Source: Adineta vaga (Eukaryota > Rotifera). Taken from it: a DNA stretch of 64,000 nt. Of the stretch, positions 28,957 to 42,025 are shown one piece after another. The stretch lies in NCBI GenBank assembly GCA_021613535.1, contig CP075493.1, forward strand, positions 7,626,001-7,690,000. Direction: 5' to 3'. Positions within the stretch are counted from its first letter, which is position 1. Each line of letters begins with the position of its first letter. The notes beneath the pieces were generated by a model. The model searched no databases. It was not told the origin of the DNA and saw only the letters and a program-made list of their open reading frames with translations. The position numbers and the translations under genes are program-made.

Positions 28957-29790
28957 ATGATTTTAAGCGATTTTATCTTGTATCTTTCTATATTATTCAT
29001 TTCTTATCCCAAATATATTTATGCAATTCAATGTCATGTATGTATTACAAAAGTTTTCGATCACCATATTGACAGTAATAATCTTCCGTTTCCAACTGAA
29101 GAAGATTGTCATATAGTTCAAGCACATTTTGGTTGTTATATACATATTGATTGGTTCGACGATGGAACAAGTGCAATTAATTATAATATCGATCCACCTG
29201 TTCCATTTAATAGTATTACAACCGTGATAGAACGTCGAATGACTATTAATACGGGTGAATATGCAACTCGTAAATCGATTAGATATGGTTGTAAATCGAA
29301 TCGAACTGCTTGTAATAGTATTGATCATATAAAACGTGCGATGAATTCCGTAACATTTCCATCACTTGAAAAAATCAAGCAATTTGATAGTTTACTTATT
29401 TCAACGAAACATTTCACTGCTAGTTCTTGTCTTCAAACATCTAATATGAAAAATTGTTCTCAAACAAACCTAACGAATTGTCAGCAATGTGTGAGTATGA
29501 TTCGATATTCTGATCGTATGAATGTATGTAGTTCATGTACATCTAATATAGTGAAAAGAAATTATTTTATTTATCGTACCATTTTCCATATCAATATGGT
29601 TACTCGAGTTGAAGAAATTACAATTGGCTGTCAAAATGGTGAACCATGTAATAAAAGAAAGAATATTGATCAAATTAAACAAGATTTAAAGATAACATTG
29701 AATTTATTAAAATTTTATCGTTCAATAGCATCAGCAATGAAATCAACGTGTTTGTTATTATTTACAATAGGTTTTCTTAGAATACTTTGA
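28957..29790 (+). CDS. Ly6/uPAR-like two-domain surface protein, copy 1 (predicted GPI-anchored)
   Basis: A single exon of 277 aa. The N-terminus MILSDFILYLSILFISYPKY is a signal peptide, and the mature chain starts at about IQCHVC, the typical CxxC opening of a three-finger (LU) domain. Two Cys-rich halves are visible: the first ends with a Cys-Asn pair (NRTACN), the second runs from SSCLQTSNMKNC through NCQQCV and CSSCTS to GEPCN, again ending in Cys-Asn as LU domains do. The C-terminal 18 residues are hydrophobic (TCLLLFTIGFLRIL), fitting a GPI signal. Several N-glycosylation sites are present. A paralogue lies at 33751-34614, with a GPCR gene on the opposite strand between them. Ligand or role unknown. 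AATAAA follows at about 29893. Confidence 0.8.
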   Translation: MILSDFILYLSILFISYPKYIYAIQCHVCITKVFDHHIDSNNLPFPTEEDCHIVQAHFGCYIHIDWFDDGTSAINYNIDPPVPFNSITTVIERRMTINTGEYATRKSIRYGCKSNRTACNSIDHIKRAMNSVTFPSLEKIKQFDSLLISTKHFTASSCLQTSNMKNCSQTNLTNCQQCVSMIRYSDRMNVCSSCTSNIVKRNYFIYRTIFHINMVTRVEEITIGCQNGEPCNKRKNIDQIKQDLKITLNLLKFYRSIASAMKSTCLLLFTIGFLRIL

Positions 29791-29956
29791 TTAATTGACA
29801 GATAAATGCGTATTGCTTTTTATATATCTCATAAAAGTTGACCGAAGCGTTATGGATGTCATTTGTTATGCAGCATTGACATTTTCTTTTAAATAAAACT
29901 ATTTTAAATTCGTAATGAGGTATCATTCTTTCGGAAAAGTATTTGCCTTTGCATAC

Positions 29957-29975
29957 GATATATATATATATATAT
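29957..29975. repeat. (TA)n microsatellite
   Basis: A TA dinucleotide run in the 260-bp convergent gap between the Ly6-like gene and the GPCR gene. Similar TA runs occur at 6435-6455, 17824-17843, 19944-19961 and 61826-61841. Confidence 0.8.
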
Positions 29976-30050
29976 TATTGATAGAAATAAAAGAAAGACG
30001 CACATTACAACAATCAACGATTACGACATAATTGACAGAATTCAATCTCA

Positions 30051-30958
30051 TTATGAACGATAACATGGCATCACTGTGGCTTTCAAGAATTGTCTTAAAT
30101 CATGTGAATACAAGAAGAGATCAATGATATCACATAGAAGACTTATTTCAGCTAGAAGAGACAAAATTCTAATGATAAATAAATCGACTGCAATATAAAC
30201 CAACCGAACTGATATAGGCAGGACACCAACCTATAATAAACACAAAAAACATGATAACCATATGTCGAAGCAAATGAACATCTCGGCGACTAAGTTTGGA
30301 TTGTTGTTCAGTATTTTTATTTACGGTCATTGCTTCGGTTCTTGGTTGAATACGACGTGTTGAAGACCGTACATGTTTGAAAATAATCATATTAATAGTA
30401 ATATAAACTAATACCGGTATTACTATAATGATCACCAGTATATAATAGGACATCCACCAAGAGATATCACAAACCTATAAATAGTGTAGAAAAACTTGAA
30501 TCAAATAAAGAAAATTTTTTTACGGTCGGATTTCGAATAAATATTGGTAATGATATTAAAATACCAACTAACCATTGACATAGGATACACATGCATATCC
30601 ATAGTTTGCTTTTGAAAAACGTTCTATTGAAATATAAAACACAACATAATCGATGAATAGAAACTACCATTAATGCCAATGGTACTTGAAGTGTACACAT
30701 TATCTGTGCATAAAACACAATAGAACATGTGCTGATATGATAAAATTGACGAACATTGACTTTCACTATAATAATAGATACAAACCAATGCATGGAACAG
30801 CACAGTATAGCCATACACACATTGAGAGTAAAAGCATGTATACGATCACGAAAACGAGGAATAAATATATGTGGAATAGAATAGACAAGTGTTAGAAGAA
30901 TTATAATTGAGAACATAGTGAATTGAAGATTTGTCACTATAGTTGAAGCATCCACCAT
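30051..30958 (-). CDS. Class A (rhodopsin-like) GPCR, divergent motifs
   Basis: Three exons (30524-30958, 30201-30474, 30051-30151) sum to 269 aa; the third exon was found from a phase-1 donor at 30200 and completes helix 7. Seven membrane spans can be placed: TM1 FSIIILLTLVYSIPHIF, TM2 NVCMAILCCSMHWF, TM3 ending in SIHRLCCVLY, TM4 WICMCILCQWLVGILIS, TM5 YYILVIIIVIPVLVYI, TM6 MVIMFFVFIIGWCPAY, TM7 EISLLCDIIDLFLY. The class A signatures are altered: DRY is HRL, the TM2 Asp is missing, TM6 has GWCP in place of CWxP, and NPxxY is replaced by DIIDLFLY. The N-terminus is very short and the tail only about 16 residues. Ligand unknown; such shortened receptors suggest a lineage-specific family. Confidence 0.85.
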
Positions 30959-33750
30959 CACTGCTTAGTAGAAATCTAGAGGATAACTGGATAACTGATG
31001 AATAGCTCAATCAACAGCTGAAAGTCAGCAGTCGCGACTCGCGAGAAAATAATTAGCAAGAGTTATAAAATGAATCTTGTTTTAATACGGTTCAATCCAT
31101 ATCATAGATCTCAATTTTCGAAACGAAATGATAATCGGAAATACACTTTTCTAACGTAATGTCGACATAATGTATGGTTAAATTTAAAAAAAAATACATA
31201 AGATTTTCTTTTAAAAATTTTTCCGAGAGTTTATATTCAGAAATCATCTTCCAGATAGAATGTAAGTCATGTCTGCATGAGTTTAGCCTATTCTATTATA
31301 TTTTTTAATACAATATTTATGGAAACTACATTAGCAAATAATAACGATGTCCAAAGATCTTGAATTCTACCTTGAAGACGATATGATGGAGTCTGACAGA
31401 TAATAACTACATGAGAAAAGTAGCAACAACTTACAATTTTAACCTGAAAGATGAATAAATATCTGTATCAGAGAAACTTGAACAATCTAAACATGAAATT
31501 CAAATCTCGATGGAAATAGAAATCTGTCCACATTTCAGATGTTTTTTTTCTTTAAAGTCTGATTAAAAGATAGTTCATATATATGTGAAAGCTTTTCGGA
31601 ATATAGCTAAATGATATTTGATACTGGTCATACTATAATCATCATATCATGAAAGATTTGAGAATGAACGATTATCTTAAATTGTGACTTATTGAAGAAG
31701 TGAATAAATTGAAGGTATGCGAGCACTATTGCGATTTAGACTATAAACCATCGAGATAACTCAGTAAAGATTAATGTACTGCTATCATAGTGCAATATTT
31801 ATTCACGGAGGGTAGGCAGCTTGATATTTTAGAAGAAGTGTTCTTCTAGAATAGATGAGTTTGAAGATTTGAATAGAATTAAAAAATATAATAGTTCCAT
31901 TAGTAAAATTGAAGACGTTTAAAATAAATATAAATTGAGTATAAATGAGATTATTAAACTGTTTGAAAGAAGACACTTACGGTTTTAACAAAGAACTCTA
32001 AATAAATGTGGTTTATTTTGTCAAAAACATTACATGTTCATGAATGTCGATCATATGATTATGACATGGCATACAAAATATCATTCTAGTTTGTCAAAAG
32101 TAGCACTTTAAGTTTATTTCGAGTTTATATAAATATTCAAAATGGATAGTTCGCTATTTGAAGATATTATGATAAATATTTTGTCCTTTTCGATCGGATA
32201 TCACCAAACAACAGCAGTTTTGAAATAACTTAAACTATAATTTATTGATAATTATGTTGAATTAATACAATTCCTTCTTTCTTTTTTTGCTTTATCTAAA
32301 AGAGGTGAAATTAATATTCAACTAATTCTACTGTGCATATCGATTATTAACAGAATTTTCACGAAAACTCAAGATTTGACATGTCTTGACATAATTTAAA
32401 AATTGAAATAACAACTCTAAAGATTGTTAGCAAAAGTTGTATCCTGATTATTATATATATATAAGCATTAATTAACATTAACGTCGATGAATAATTCTAT
32501 ACTATGACTGTTTACAATAACATTAGTATTTAAAGCATTAGCATTAGTGTTAATTAATACCAGTACTAATGTGACACCCCTTTGTGCAAAATGTTTATTT
32601 GAATGAAGTCAACAGTAGGCTTATCGTCAAATGCAAAACAGAATCGAATTCAACATATATTATTATGGACATTATTTCGCATAAATAACTCTAGATCGAT
32701 AAAGTCGAAGATTATCCGACATATCTATTGATAACTAATGTTGATTTTATATGAACAGAAGTCTTCTGTCAATATAAGTACAATGAATGGAATAGCTAAT
32801 ATGATTGATACGTCGAAATTGTCTCCAAAATGTTTATTTAGATGACGAAAACAATTGTGTTATTGATTTTCCTTAAAGAAAGAATAGATTAAACAGCATT
32901 TTCAATCTGTTTTATAAAGCATAATATGATTAATTGTCCTTCTAGATCTTCTCTGCATTCGATAAGTTTTTGTTTTTTTTCTATAACCAAAAGTATTAGA
33001 TTACACATACTAAAAATACTCTACTAATAGTTATCTTTCATAAAAAAGACACATTTTATACTACTTTCTATCTGTTTGAGGACAATTCTAACTAACCATA
33101 AAATATAAATTAAATAAGCGAAACTGTTGACAGCATTAATTTATTCTTTGTATGTATCGAATCTAACTGAAATATCTGAGTGGAAGAAAAAGATTGGTTC
33201 TGTTAAATCATTCAGAAATAAAACGAAACAGATTGTCTGTCGTACAATTGATTTCATACATGATCGAGTGATTTCATAGCGAGTTTGTTTTTCTTTTTTT
33301 GACAACTTTTATTCTAACTTTGTGTTTTTTCTAATCTCTTGTATACGATTCTCTCTTCTCGAACATGATATCTTGATTGTACAAAGACGATAGTAACTGT
33401 CATTTTAGATATTTATGTCTTCAAACAGAGCATAGACTTGATTCTATTTGGACGATACAGATTTATTGTATAAAAAAGATATCTCCGTAGTTTATTAAAT
33501 CATTTATTTGAGAAATAGAAGAGAGAAGGTCATAATAATAGTTTCGAACGATAAGAACAATTTCAAACTAATATTGATTCAATTATACATTGATTTGAAT
33601 TTAAGCTTTGTGTGAAACAATGTGAAATACTCTCTCATACATCCTATGAATTAGTCAAACATATTCTCTATCTCGTGTTCTTTTTTGTTGATTCAAACTC
33701 ATCAACTGATAACCAACAGATTATTTTCCTTTTCGTAATTTTTCTTTTAG
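30959..33750. other. Long AT-rich intergenic region
   Basis: About 2.8 kb between the GPCR (minus) and the second Ly6-like gene (plus). No open frame of note, no tRNA-like promoter boxes or hairpin array were seen by eye. It may contain decayed gene copies not recognisable without a search. Confidence 0.5.
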
Positions 33751-34614
33751 ATGACATTACTTCACTATTATTACTTGGGATTCATTTTCATTAACTATGC
33801 TAAATATCTTTTAGCATTGAAATGTTATGAATGTGATGGAATGATTTTTAATTCCTCACTTACCATTGATAATATTCCGTCACCAACAAAAGATGACTGC
33901 AAAATTGTTTCAGCTGAACTTACATGTTCTGTACGTATTGGATGGTATAAAGATCGTGCAACTGAAGTCTATTATGGTGCAGATACTCCTTTACCTATTG
34001 ATAGTGTTGTCGTTAAAACTGAGCGTAAAGTAACAACCTGGTCCGGTGAATATGAAACTCGTCGATTTATTATTTACAATTGCAAAGCCATGAATTCAAC
34101 ACCGTGTAATACTGTTGAAAATGCAAAACGTGCTATTGCATCAACAACATTTCCTACAGAAGATCAAATCGATAAATTCGATTCATTAATTGTTCCAACA
34201 ACTGATTTTGATGGTCGTTCATGTTTAAATTATACAAATGCAACAGATTGTCGAGATATAAATCTAGTTAGTTGTCAGCAATGTGTTGGTATTATTGAAT
34301 ATTCAGAGCGACAAGAAACATGTGCAACTTGTCCAGCAAATAAAGCAACGATGAATTTTTTCGATTATGAAACAACATTTTTTCTTACTAATCGAACACA
34401 TTTGGATGTTATACGATTAGGTTGTCGAAAACATGGTGCTTGTAATTCAATAGAAAATATTAACAAAATCAAAGATACTCTAATAACTGATTTCGATTTT
34501 GGAAAATTCTATTATTCTACAGCAACATTAACAAAATCAAATTCAATCACAATCATTCTGATGTTTATAATTGGATTTTTCTATTCGAATGAAAGTCGTT
34601 ATATGTTTATTTAG
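33751..34614 (+). CDS. Ly6/uPAR-like two-domain surface protein, copy 2 (predicted GPI-anchored)
   Basis: A single exon of 287 aa, paralogous to 28957-29790: both share CxxC at the mature start (LKCYECD), a DC-x-IV-x-A segment, TERK/IERR-x4-GEY, the TACN/TPCN end of domain one, TFP near the domain boundary, NCQQCV/SCQQCV and the final Cys-Asn. The N-terminus is a signal peptide and the C-terminus (SITIILMFIIGFFYSNES) is hydrophobic, as for a GPI signal, though it carries a longer polar end than the first copy. N-glycosylation sites are present (NYTNAT, NRTH). The ATG directly follows TTTTCTTTTAG, an acceptor-like sequence. Its stop lies only 63 bp from the stop of the converging TUBGCP6 gene. 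Confidence 0.8.
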   Translation: MTLLHYYYLGFIFINYAKYLLALKCYECDGMIFNSSLTIDNIPSPTKDDCKIVSAELTCSVRIGWYKDRATEVYYGADTPLPIDSVVVKTERKVTTWSGEYETRRFIIYNCKAMNSTPCNTVENAKRAIASTTFPTEDQIDKFDSLIVPTTDFDGRSCLNYTNATDCRDINLVSCQQCVGIIEYSERQETCATCPANKATMNFFDYETTFFLTNRTHLDVIRLGCRKHGACNSIENINKIKDTLITDFDFGKFYYSTATLTKSNSITIILMFIIGFFYSNESRYMFI

Positions 34615-34677
34615 ATCATGAAAAAAAAAGACATCTGACAGATTTAAGAAAAAAACAAACAAACATTCTAATGTTGT

Positions 34678-37600
34678 CGAATGGATGATTTTGCTATTCG
34701 ATGATAATAACCATTATAATTCAGTCGTATTAATAAATCATCTAACGATGTTTTATAACCTTTTTCAACAAGTTTTGTTAGAACTAAATTTAAAGTAATA
34801 AAAATGTCAAAGTTTATCAATCTTTTCTCTACAATTAATTAGATCAACACAAACCTTTGAAAAGTGAAAGTACAGCTATGTGATATTTCTCAAACGTTGT
34901 ACGTAACGCTTGAATACTTGTATCTGATGTATCGATATGTTTAGCATCGAGAATCCAAGAGAATGTTTTCAATTGACAACGAAAACGAATGATTAATGTT
35001 AGAACACGATTGACTTCATTTAAAATTGGTGTTGCATTAGGAGTAAGAAGACAACTAGAAAAGAAATTCGATTGATGGTGACATTCCTTTTATTTTTGTT
35101 TTATTTTGAAAAGATTTACTTTAACATCGTTCGATCTAAATATTCATTATGTGCTGCAGCAATTTCATTGATATGTTTTGCTTTTTGAATTTTACGCATA
35201 AATTCATTCCAAGCAACTTGAATCACTTGATTAGTTATATAATTACTAAGTGCAGTCATAAAATGTTGCATCTGATGTCTAAAATTGATATAGAAAAGAT
35301 GATTGAACAAATAGATTTGAATTATTTTCCTACCTAAATTGATGTAATTGTGCTAAAACAGGATTTCGTTGTTTACCTTCAAAAGAATTTGAAAGTATTT
35401 AAATAGAAATTCAGTAATGAAAGTGACTTACAAGCTTTCAACACAATCCAAATTTCATTTAGAACTTGTTTAACAATAAGTATTCGTAGAAGAAATCGAA
35501 ATATGACTTTATATTTCTCTAGCATATCTTGTGAGATGACAATATTTAATGGCCATTGTATAATATAATTTAAATCAAAATAATCAAGTAATGTGGCATC
35601 TAAAAGACTAATTGAATTTGGTATATCCGATTTTGCTGATAATTGAAGAACATCGTGTAAATGATTCAATTCTCCTGCTTGATCTAATGATGTATAAAGA
35701 AGTTGTCGCATAGAATTTACTCGATAGATCACTTGAACATCATCATTAGCTAATAATATTCGTGATAATTCACCACAAAATGCTAAACCAAATCGACCTG
35801 TTGCAAGAAAATAATAAGCACGAAGATTATTTAAATGATTTAATAATTTTAATTCATCAAAGAAATAATTGAGCAATGCACGATTTACTAATTGAGATCT
35901 AAATTAACGAAATGAATGAAGAAAATGAATTTTAATAAGATTATTTTTCACATACTGAACATGAATTAATGGAGATATTGAATGTTCTAACCAAACACGT
36001 AATGGTGACATATCATAATCAAACCAAGATGTTGCGAAATTTTGTTTTGATAATGAAGTATCTTTTTCTTTGATATTAAAGTCTATAAAATAAAACAAAA
36101 CGAATAGAATGACTTTGAATTCTTCATGAGAGAAAATCTTCAGATGAAATTTCTTTACGAACCGAATTTATCATTATATTTGAATTGTGGTCCATTCGCT
36201 ATAATTGTATCCCAATCATAGATTTTCTCTGGTAGTTCTTCTTCATCTTAATGAGAAGATATATGCAAAATTAAAACAAATTTCTATTATTGATTTATTT
36301 ACCTTGACTGTCATCAAGTGGATTATGATCGATCATATAATTTTGAATAGTCGATTTGAGTACATTACTTGGAACAAGTTTTATTCCTGGTCGATATTGT
36401 GCTTGTGTTGTTTCTTCATTTGCTGTATGTCGAATAGTTGATGCAGTTATTATTTGAGTTTGAACATTCGGTGATATAGACATCGCATCAATTGTTTCTA
36501 CTTGTTCGATTGTTGATGGAGGTGAAATATCCATTGGTTCATTGTTAACAGTAGGTACTATGCTTGGGGATTGATCGATCGCTGGTGTATGAAAACTTAA
36601 TGAAGACGCAGAAGAAACTGTTGAAATTGATGGTTGAACTTCTTTTGGTGTTTCTGTCGTGTTGTTAGGTTGAATTCGTCGACGAAATTGTTCTTCTCGT
36701 TCAGTAGCATCACGCATTTTTGCATCATATTCAGAGATAATTTCATTACTAGAGATTAATTACGATAGAAAATAAAGATTGAATAGAACTATTTGTGTTT
36801 TTACCGAACACTCTGTATTAAATCAGCATAAGGTGTAGCCAGACGTGATCCAATGATTGTTGTTGTTGAGGTAACTTTATTTAATTCTGCATCAGCAAGT
36901 GTTTCTGCAAGTTTATCTTCTTTGATCTAATGAAAATCTTGATAGATTTTGAATTAATTATGACAAAATAATCATACCTGTTTCTGTTTTTTTTCTACTT
37001 GTTCTTGCCATTCATCGCGTAACATTTGTTTACCTTTAAGTAATCGTTGTCTTTCATTATCGGCAATTTCTATTCAAACGAGAAGAAAAAAAATCAATTA
37101 TGAAAAACTAAGCACTTCTTCTCTGTCATATTCGAATTCATTCAAACTAACTTTTTCTTTCTGCTCGTTGTTGATCTTGTCGTGCATACATTTCCATTCG
37201 TTCTTGAACTTTTGCTTGTTCAATTTCCAATCGTTTCTGTTTCCTTGAAACAAAAACCGAGACATAATCACATAAAAAAGTTTCATCTTATTTTTCTTAC
37301 TGTGCTTCTTCATATTCTCGTATCTTATTCGACATTTCTTCTTGATATTTATAGATTTGATCTTGATCAATGTGATTCTCAAAACTCATATGAACAAATT
37401 TTAATTCCGGTTTAATATTTGTTGTTAGAAAACATAATGGATGATTTTTATCACATAATTTAATTAATAATAATGAACGAGTTATATTGACAATTTGTTG
37501 TAAATATTCAATCGGTAAAATTTGATAAAATATCGTATCAGTATTATTTGCATGTAAATAACGTATCGTAAATGTTTTCGTCCAGAAATCCGTTGTTTTC

Positions 37601-39386
37601 AAACCAGTTAAACGATTATGATTGAAAAGAATAGGATATTCATTATAACGATCGAGATAATTCGAATTGATAATAAGATTTGTTAGAAACGATAACAATG
37701 GTCGTAATGCATATGTTATAAAATGAATAAGTAAAAGAAAATAATTTGGATCAATATTGTGATAATTATGATTGAGAAGAGTATGAAGAATAGAAGATAG
37801 TTTGACGAAAGCAATGGATGTTTGAGGAGAAGATGTTCGAATTGTTTGTTCAAGGTCATTGATAGTTGATATTAATGAAAGTGGAAGACTAAAACAAGAG
37901 TTCCAAGTCGATTAATGCTATGCTATACTAAACTTACTCGAGACTACAAAGTATTGGATCTAATTGAGCAGCGAATTTCACAAGAGAATCTTTGGCAATA
38001 TCATGCATAGCAATGGATTTTTGAACATAACGTAAATAACATCGAAGAGCTTGACAGAGTTCATTTTCTGTATCAGAATGTGTTGATGAACGATTAATAT
38101 ATTCTTTAATCCTATGAAAACAATTTCCTGCTTGAATATATTTCATGGAAAAGTGTTCCATCGTTATCTGTGTATAACCAAGAACATATACGTCAGATTT
38201 TAATTCAAATGTTTCATAAATCTAATTAAACGATATGATTTACATGTTTTTTTTTCTCGAAAAATGAATTACTTCATTCCATTCAAATGTTTGAGATGAT
38301 ATACCCATCAGCATATAGCAAAGATCACGAAGATATTCATCAACTGCAATTGGATAATAATTCGTATCGATAGAATACGATGATGATGATAAGGATGGTT
38401 TTTGAAAAAGAAGTAATAAACATAGATGTTGAAATGGTCGATCATCAATACGAAGATCAAATAAATATGGACGTGTTCTATCGTAGATATAACTAAGATG
38501 ATAAAATAAGTATAAATAAATGAAAGGCAGATATATGTTAAGTTTTACCTGCCACGTTGTTCCCATGTGAAATATTTATTTTCTGCTTGTATAAAAGCAC
38601 GAGACCAAAGATCTGTTTGATCGATTGGAACTAGTGCTAATTTTGATTGATCTTCAGAAAGAGATGATGAAGCAGATTGAAAACCATCATCAGCATCACC
38701 AATGCAAATTTCCTTCTAAGAAAAATCAAGCTGATTTCCTTTTCTATATAATCTTATTCTCGTACTTCATCAACATCCTCTTCTTCATCTTCAAAAGTTA
38801 ATATCCATCGATTATGATCTGGTTTATTTTGTGATAATTCAAAGAGAGTACTTTGTGATGGTATAATTCGACGTAATATCTTCTTTTTATTTCGTTGCAA
38901 CTAATCAAATACAATTAAAGTAAACGATGAACTAAAGATTAATCACATACTAATTCAGTTGTATTATGAATATCAGACAGACATGTTCGATTGGGTTTTT
39001 CTATTAATTGTTGACTGATGGTATGTATACGTTCAACTTGTTGTGAACGTGAATGAACACTCTAATGAAAAGAAAAGTTTAAAATTTGTCCTACAACACT
39101 AGTGTACTGAAGTTCTTCTAGCATCTCTGTCTTATGTTATTTTCTTGACAAACTATAGAAAGTTGAATTGACCTACATCATCATAATCATCTTCTTTAGT
39201 TGTACTTTCATTTAAATTAAAAATATGATTGTAATTTTCTAATAAAATTCTTTGACCAATAAGCCAATCTTTTTCAAGATTGAATATTTGTGAAATATTA
39301 TTCTAAATATAAATCATATAGGACACTACATTATCACTTGTATCAAAATCCTTTACCGGATCGTTCGAATCAACGATAATCGACAT
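34678..39386 (-). CDS. TUBGCP6: Gamma-tubulin complex component 6 (GCP6)
   Basis: A multi-exon gene from ATG 39386 (MSIIVDSNDP) to TAG 34678, with short introns. Identification as GCP6 rather than GCP2-5 rests on DDGFQSAS followed by DLW and WEQRG (about 38,560-38,700), matching the GCP6-specific N-terminal motif, and on the long charged insert (KGKQMLRDEWQEQVEKKQKQ; REEQFRRRI; a Ser/Thr/Pro-rich stretch at 36,300-36,700) between the two GRIP domains. The C-terminal GRIP2 domain has LLNYFFDELKLLNHLNNLRAY, GRFGLAFCGELSRILL, IIQWPLNIVIS, FRHQMQHFMTALSNYI and HINEIAAAHNEYLDRTML. GCP6 assembles with GCP2-5 in the gamma-tubulin ring complex, which nucleates microtubules. Individual exon edges were not all resolved. 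It is divergent from tropomodulin, 260 bp away, so both promoters share that gap. Confidence 0.93.
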
Positions 39387-39646
39387 AATTGATACTATAT
39401 CATCAATGAACTTCTTTCTATCACTCAAAAATCACAAAAAATAATTTCGTTTCGAATGGTTTCTTTGATTTATCCAATACATAATTGTTCTTTTTTCTCT
39501 ACTATCGCCATCTATTGGATAGATTTTAATTGGCTCTTTTTCATATTATTCATATTATATGTGTGTCCTTTTTTTTTCTCTTTCGGTATATTACATTACA
39601 TTATTATTGTTGTTATTATTTTGTTACATTGATTGCAATCTATACA
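39387..39646. promoter_or_regulatory. Shared bidirectional promoter region (TUBGCP6 / tropomodulin)
   Basis: Only 260 bp separate the two divergent start codons. The stretch is T-rich toward the plus-strand gene. No specific factor site was identified. Confidence 0.5.
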
Positions 39647-41683
39647 ATGACAACAGCGAAAACGTCTAATGAACATTTTGATATGGATGATTTCGATTCA
39701 CTTTTAGACGGACTTACTGCCGAAGAACTTGACAAAATCAATGATTTTGTTGATCCAGAAGTAATTATGAATATCTGTCGATTTTCTAATTGTTGTTGTT
39801 TTTTTCTTCTCTCTCTCTCTTTCGTTAAATAGAATTCGTATTTACCAGCTGGTGACCGTTGTAAACCACAGACGAATAAAGCTGCAACAGGTCCATATAA
39901 TCGTAATCAACTTTTAGAATTTCTTACTGAACAAGGTAAAAATGAAAAAGACTGGGATGAACAAAAACCGTATGTGGCTGGTGAAAAACGAGGCAAAGTT
40001 TGGGAACCAGCTGCAGTTGTTACACCAACAACTGAAGAAGATGATTTTCTTGCACCAACAGAATGGGATGATGTATTAACGAATGCTAGTGAAACAGAAA
40101 TTGTTGAACTTGCTGGTTTGTTTCATTTGATTTACTATGAATATTTAATTCTATGCTTTTTTTTTCGTATAGCTATTTTGGGTTTTACAGGTTTAATCAA
40201 TCAAGTTCAATATCATGCTGCTGTAATGGATAAAGCTTCATCTGTTAATTCTGGTGGTTGGAATGGTTAGATATACTTTGAAATGAAAAAGATAATTCCT
40301 ATTCTTTTCATTTGTTTGTTTTAAGCTGCAGCTAAAGCTGAACCATTACGAATAGTTCCACCTGAACCAGATAATACAACCAATGTCGAAGATTGTATTA
40401 AAAAAGCGTCAGCTAATGATAAAGAATTAATTCGTATTAATATAAATAATATTCGAGATGTGAAAGTTGATGTATTGAAAGATTTACTCAATGCATTAAA
40501 AGAAAATACATATGTTGAAGTTCTTGAAATGGTTAATGTTGGTATGACAGATAGTGTTGGTCGTGTAAGTGATAGTTTCTTTTTTGAAGAAAAGAAGAAA
40601 AGTACTCTTTGTTATTATAGAGTCTTGTGGAACTTATCGAAGCAAATACAACATTGAAAACAGTTAATGCAGAATCAAATCGTTTAACAGGTCCAGTTAT
40701 AACTGAAATTGTACGAAGTACATTGAAAAATCAGACAATCATCGAATTACGTTTATCAAATCAAGTAAAGTCTTTTTGTTTATTTATTTATCTATCAATT
40801 CTACGAAGAGAAAATAACATTCGTTTCGAATTAGTCGGAATGTTTAAGAAATAAACAAATCATTGGATATTTAAGATACTCTAATCGATTGATTAATGTC
40901 AATCAGATGTCGAACTTGTCTACACTAAAAAATACGAAGGTTCTATAAACAATAGAAAATCATCAGACTTTCCAATGTTATTCATGTTGAAGTAATCATT
41001 GAATTGATAAAATAGGACGACTTTCAGTGTATTTTTATTGACTAATACTCGAGTTGAACTTATATAAAAAAAAATTGTTCCAGAGTTTTGTTTTTAGACA
41101 TCTGGGAAAGGTTATAATTGTAACAAATCTAGTAGCACTTAAAAGAAAATTATATATTTTAATATATGTAAAAGGGTAATAGTTTATCACGCTTGATTAC
41201 ATTTTATGAAATCGTCCGTATTATTTAGAAAAAGGAATATTTAAATCTAATTTTTTCAATTGTATTTACATTATTTCAGCTAACGAATAATTAATTTCTT
41301 CGTTCAGATACAAATTAACTGTAACTATATTCTTCACTGCCCTATACTCACACCTATATTCTAGTCTATACACACCTTTAATATATCATTTAAACTTTGT
41401 TTCTATTAATCAATTCTTTGCCCTTTTTTTTAAGCGTTCACAAATTCTTGGTAATCGAGTTGAAATGGAAGTTGCTGATGCTATTGCACAAAATAACACG
41501 CTTCTTCGCTTAAATTTACAATTTGATACACTTGGGCCACGTATTCGTGTTACCGAAAAACTTAAACAAAATCTTGATGCTTGTAAGAAGAAAAATAAAT
41601 ACATCAGTTCTAAACATTTTTTTAAAATTATCGTTTTAGTACGTAAAAAACGTCTTTCAACTAAACAAGAAACTAAAAATTAA
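39647..41683 (+). CDS. TMOD: Tropomodulin (actin pointed-end capping protein)
   Basis: Seven exons give about 355 aa (human TMOD1 359). The N-terminal half has the first tropomyosin/actin-binding region (DFDSLLDGLTAEELDKIND, then DRCKPQTNKAATGPYNRNQL and GEKRGKVW). The C-terminal leucine-rich repeat domain includes LRIVPPEPDNTTNVEDC, LKENTYVEVLEMVNVGMTD, LIEANTTLKTVNAESNRLTG and NRVEMEVADAIAQNNTLLRL. It ends with a basic tail RKKRLSTKQETKN. Tropomodulin binds tropomyosin and caps thin-filament pointed ends, working at the opposite end of the sarcomere from the alpha-actinin found at 5259-9301. One intron (about 40768-41433) is some 665 nt, far longer than the others. Confidence 0.95.
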
Positions 41684-42025
41684 TCTATTATTTTCGCATA
41701 ATATTTTTTATCTATTTTATTTATCTACCTGCATTTGCATACTTTCATGCTTTGGTAATCTCTTTTTTTGCTCAAAAAAAAACATTATGGTGCTGATTTA
41801 TCATTCTCATTGCAAGATTATTCAAGATACTCTATTTTTCTAGTCAACACCATCAACGAAAATATTAAAGTGCTTTTTACCTGCTTTTCTTGCTTCAGGA
41901 CTATTTATAAACATTCATCTTTTCTTTTTTTTTGTATATATTTTATATTTATTTCTTTAAGTTTTCTATGATTTATTTAGCTTTACCTATAGATATAAAC
42001 ACCTAGTCCTTTTCTTCTGCTTCAG
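41684..42025. other. Spacer between tropomodulin and RBM48
   Basis: About 340 bp of T-rich DNA, probably the tropomodulin 3' UTR plus a 5' region of RBM48. It ends in TTCTGCTTCAG directly before the RBM48 ATG. Confidence 0.5.
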
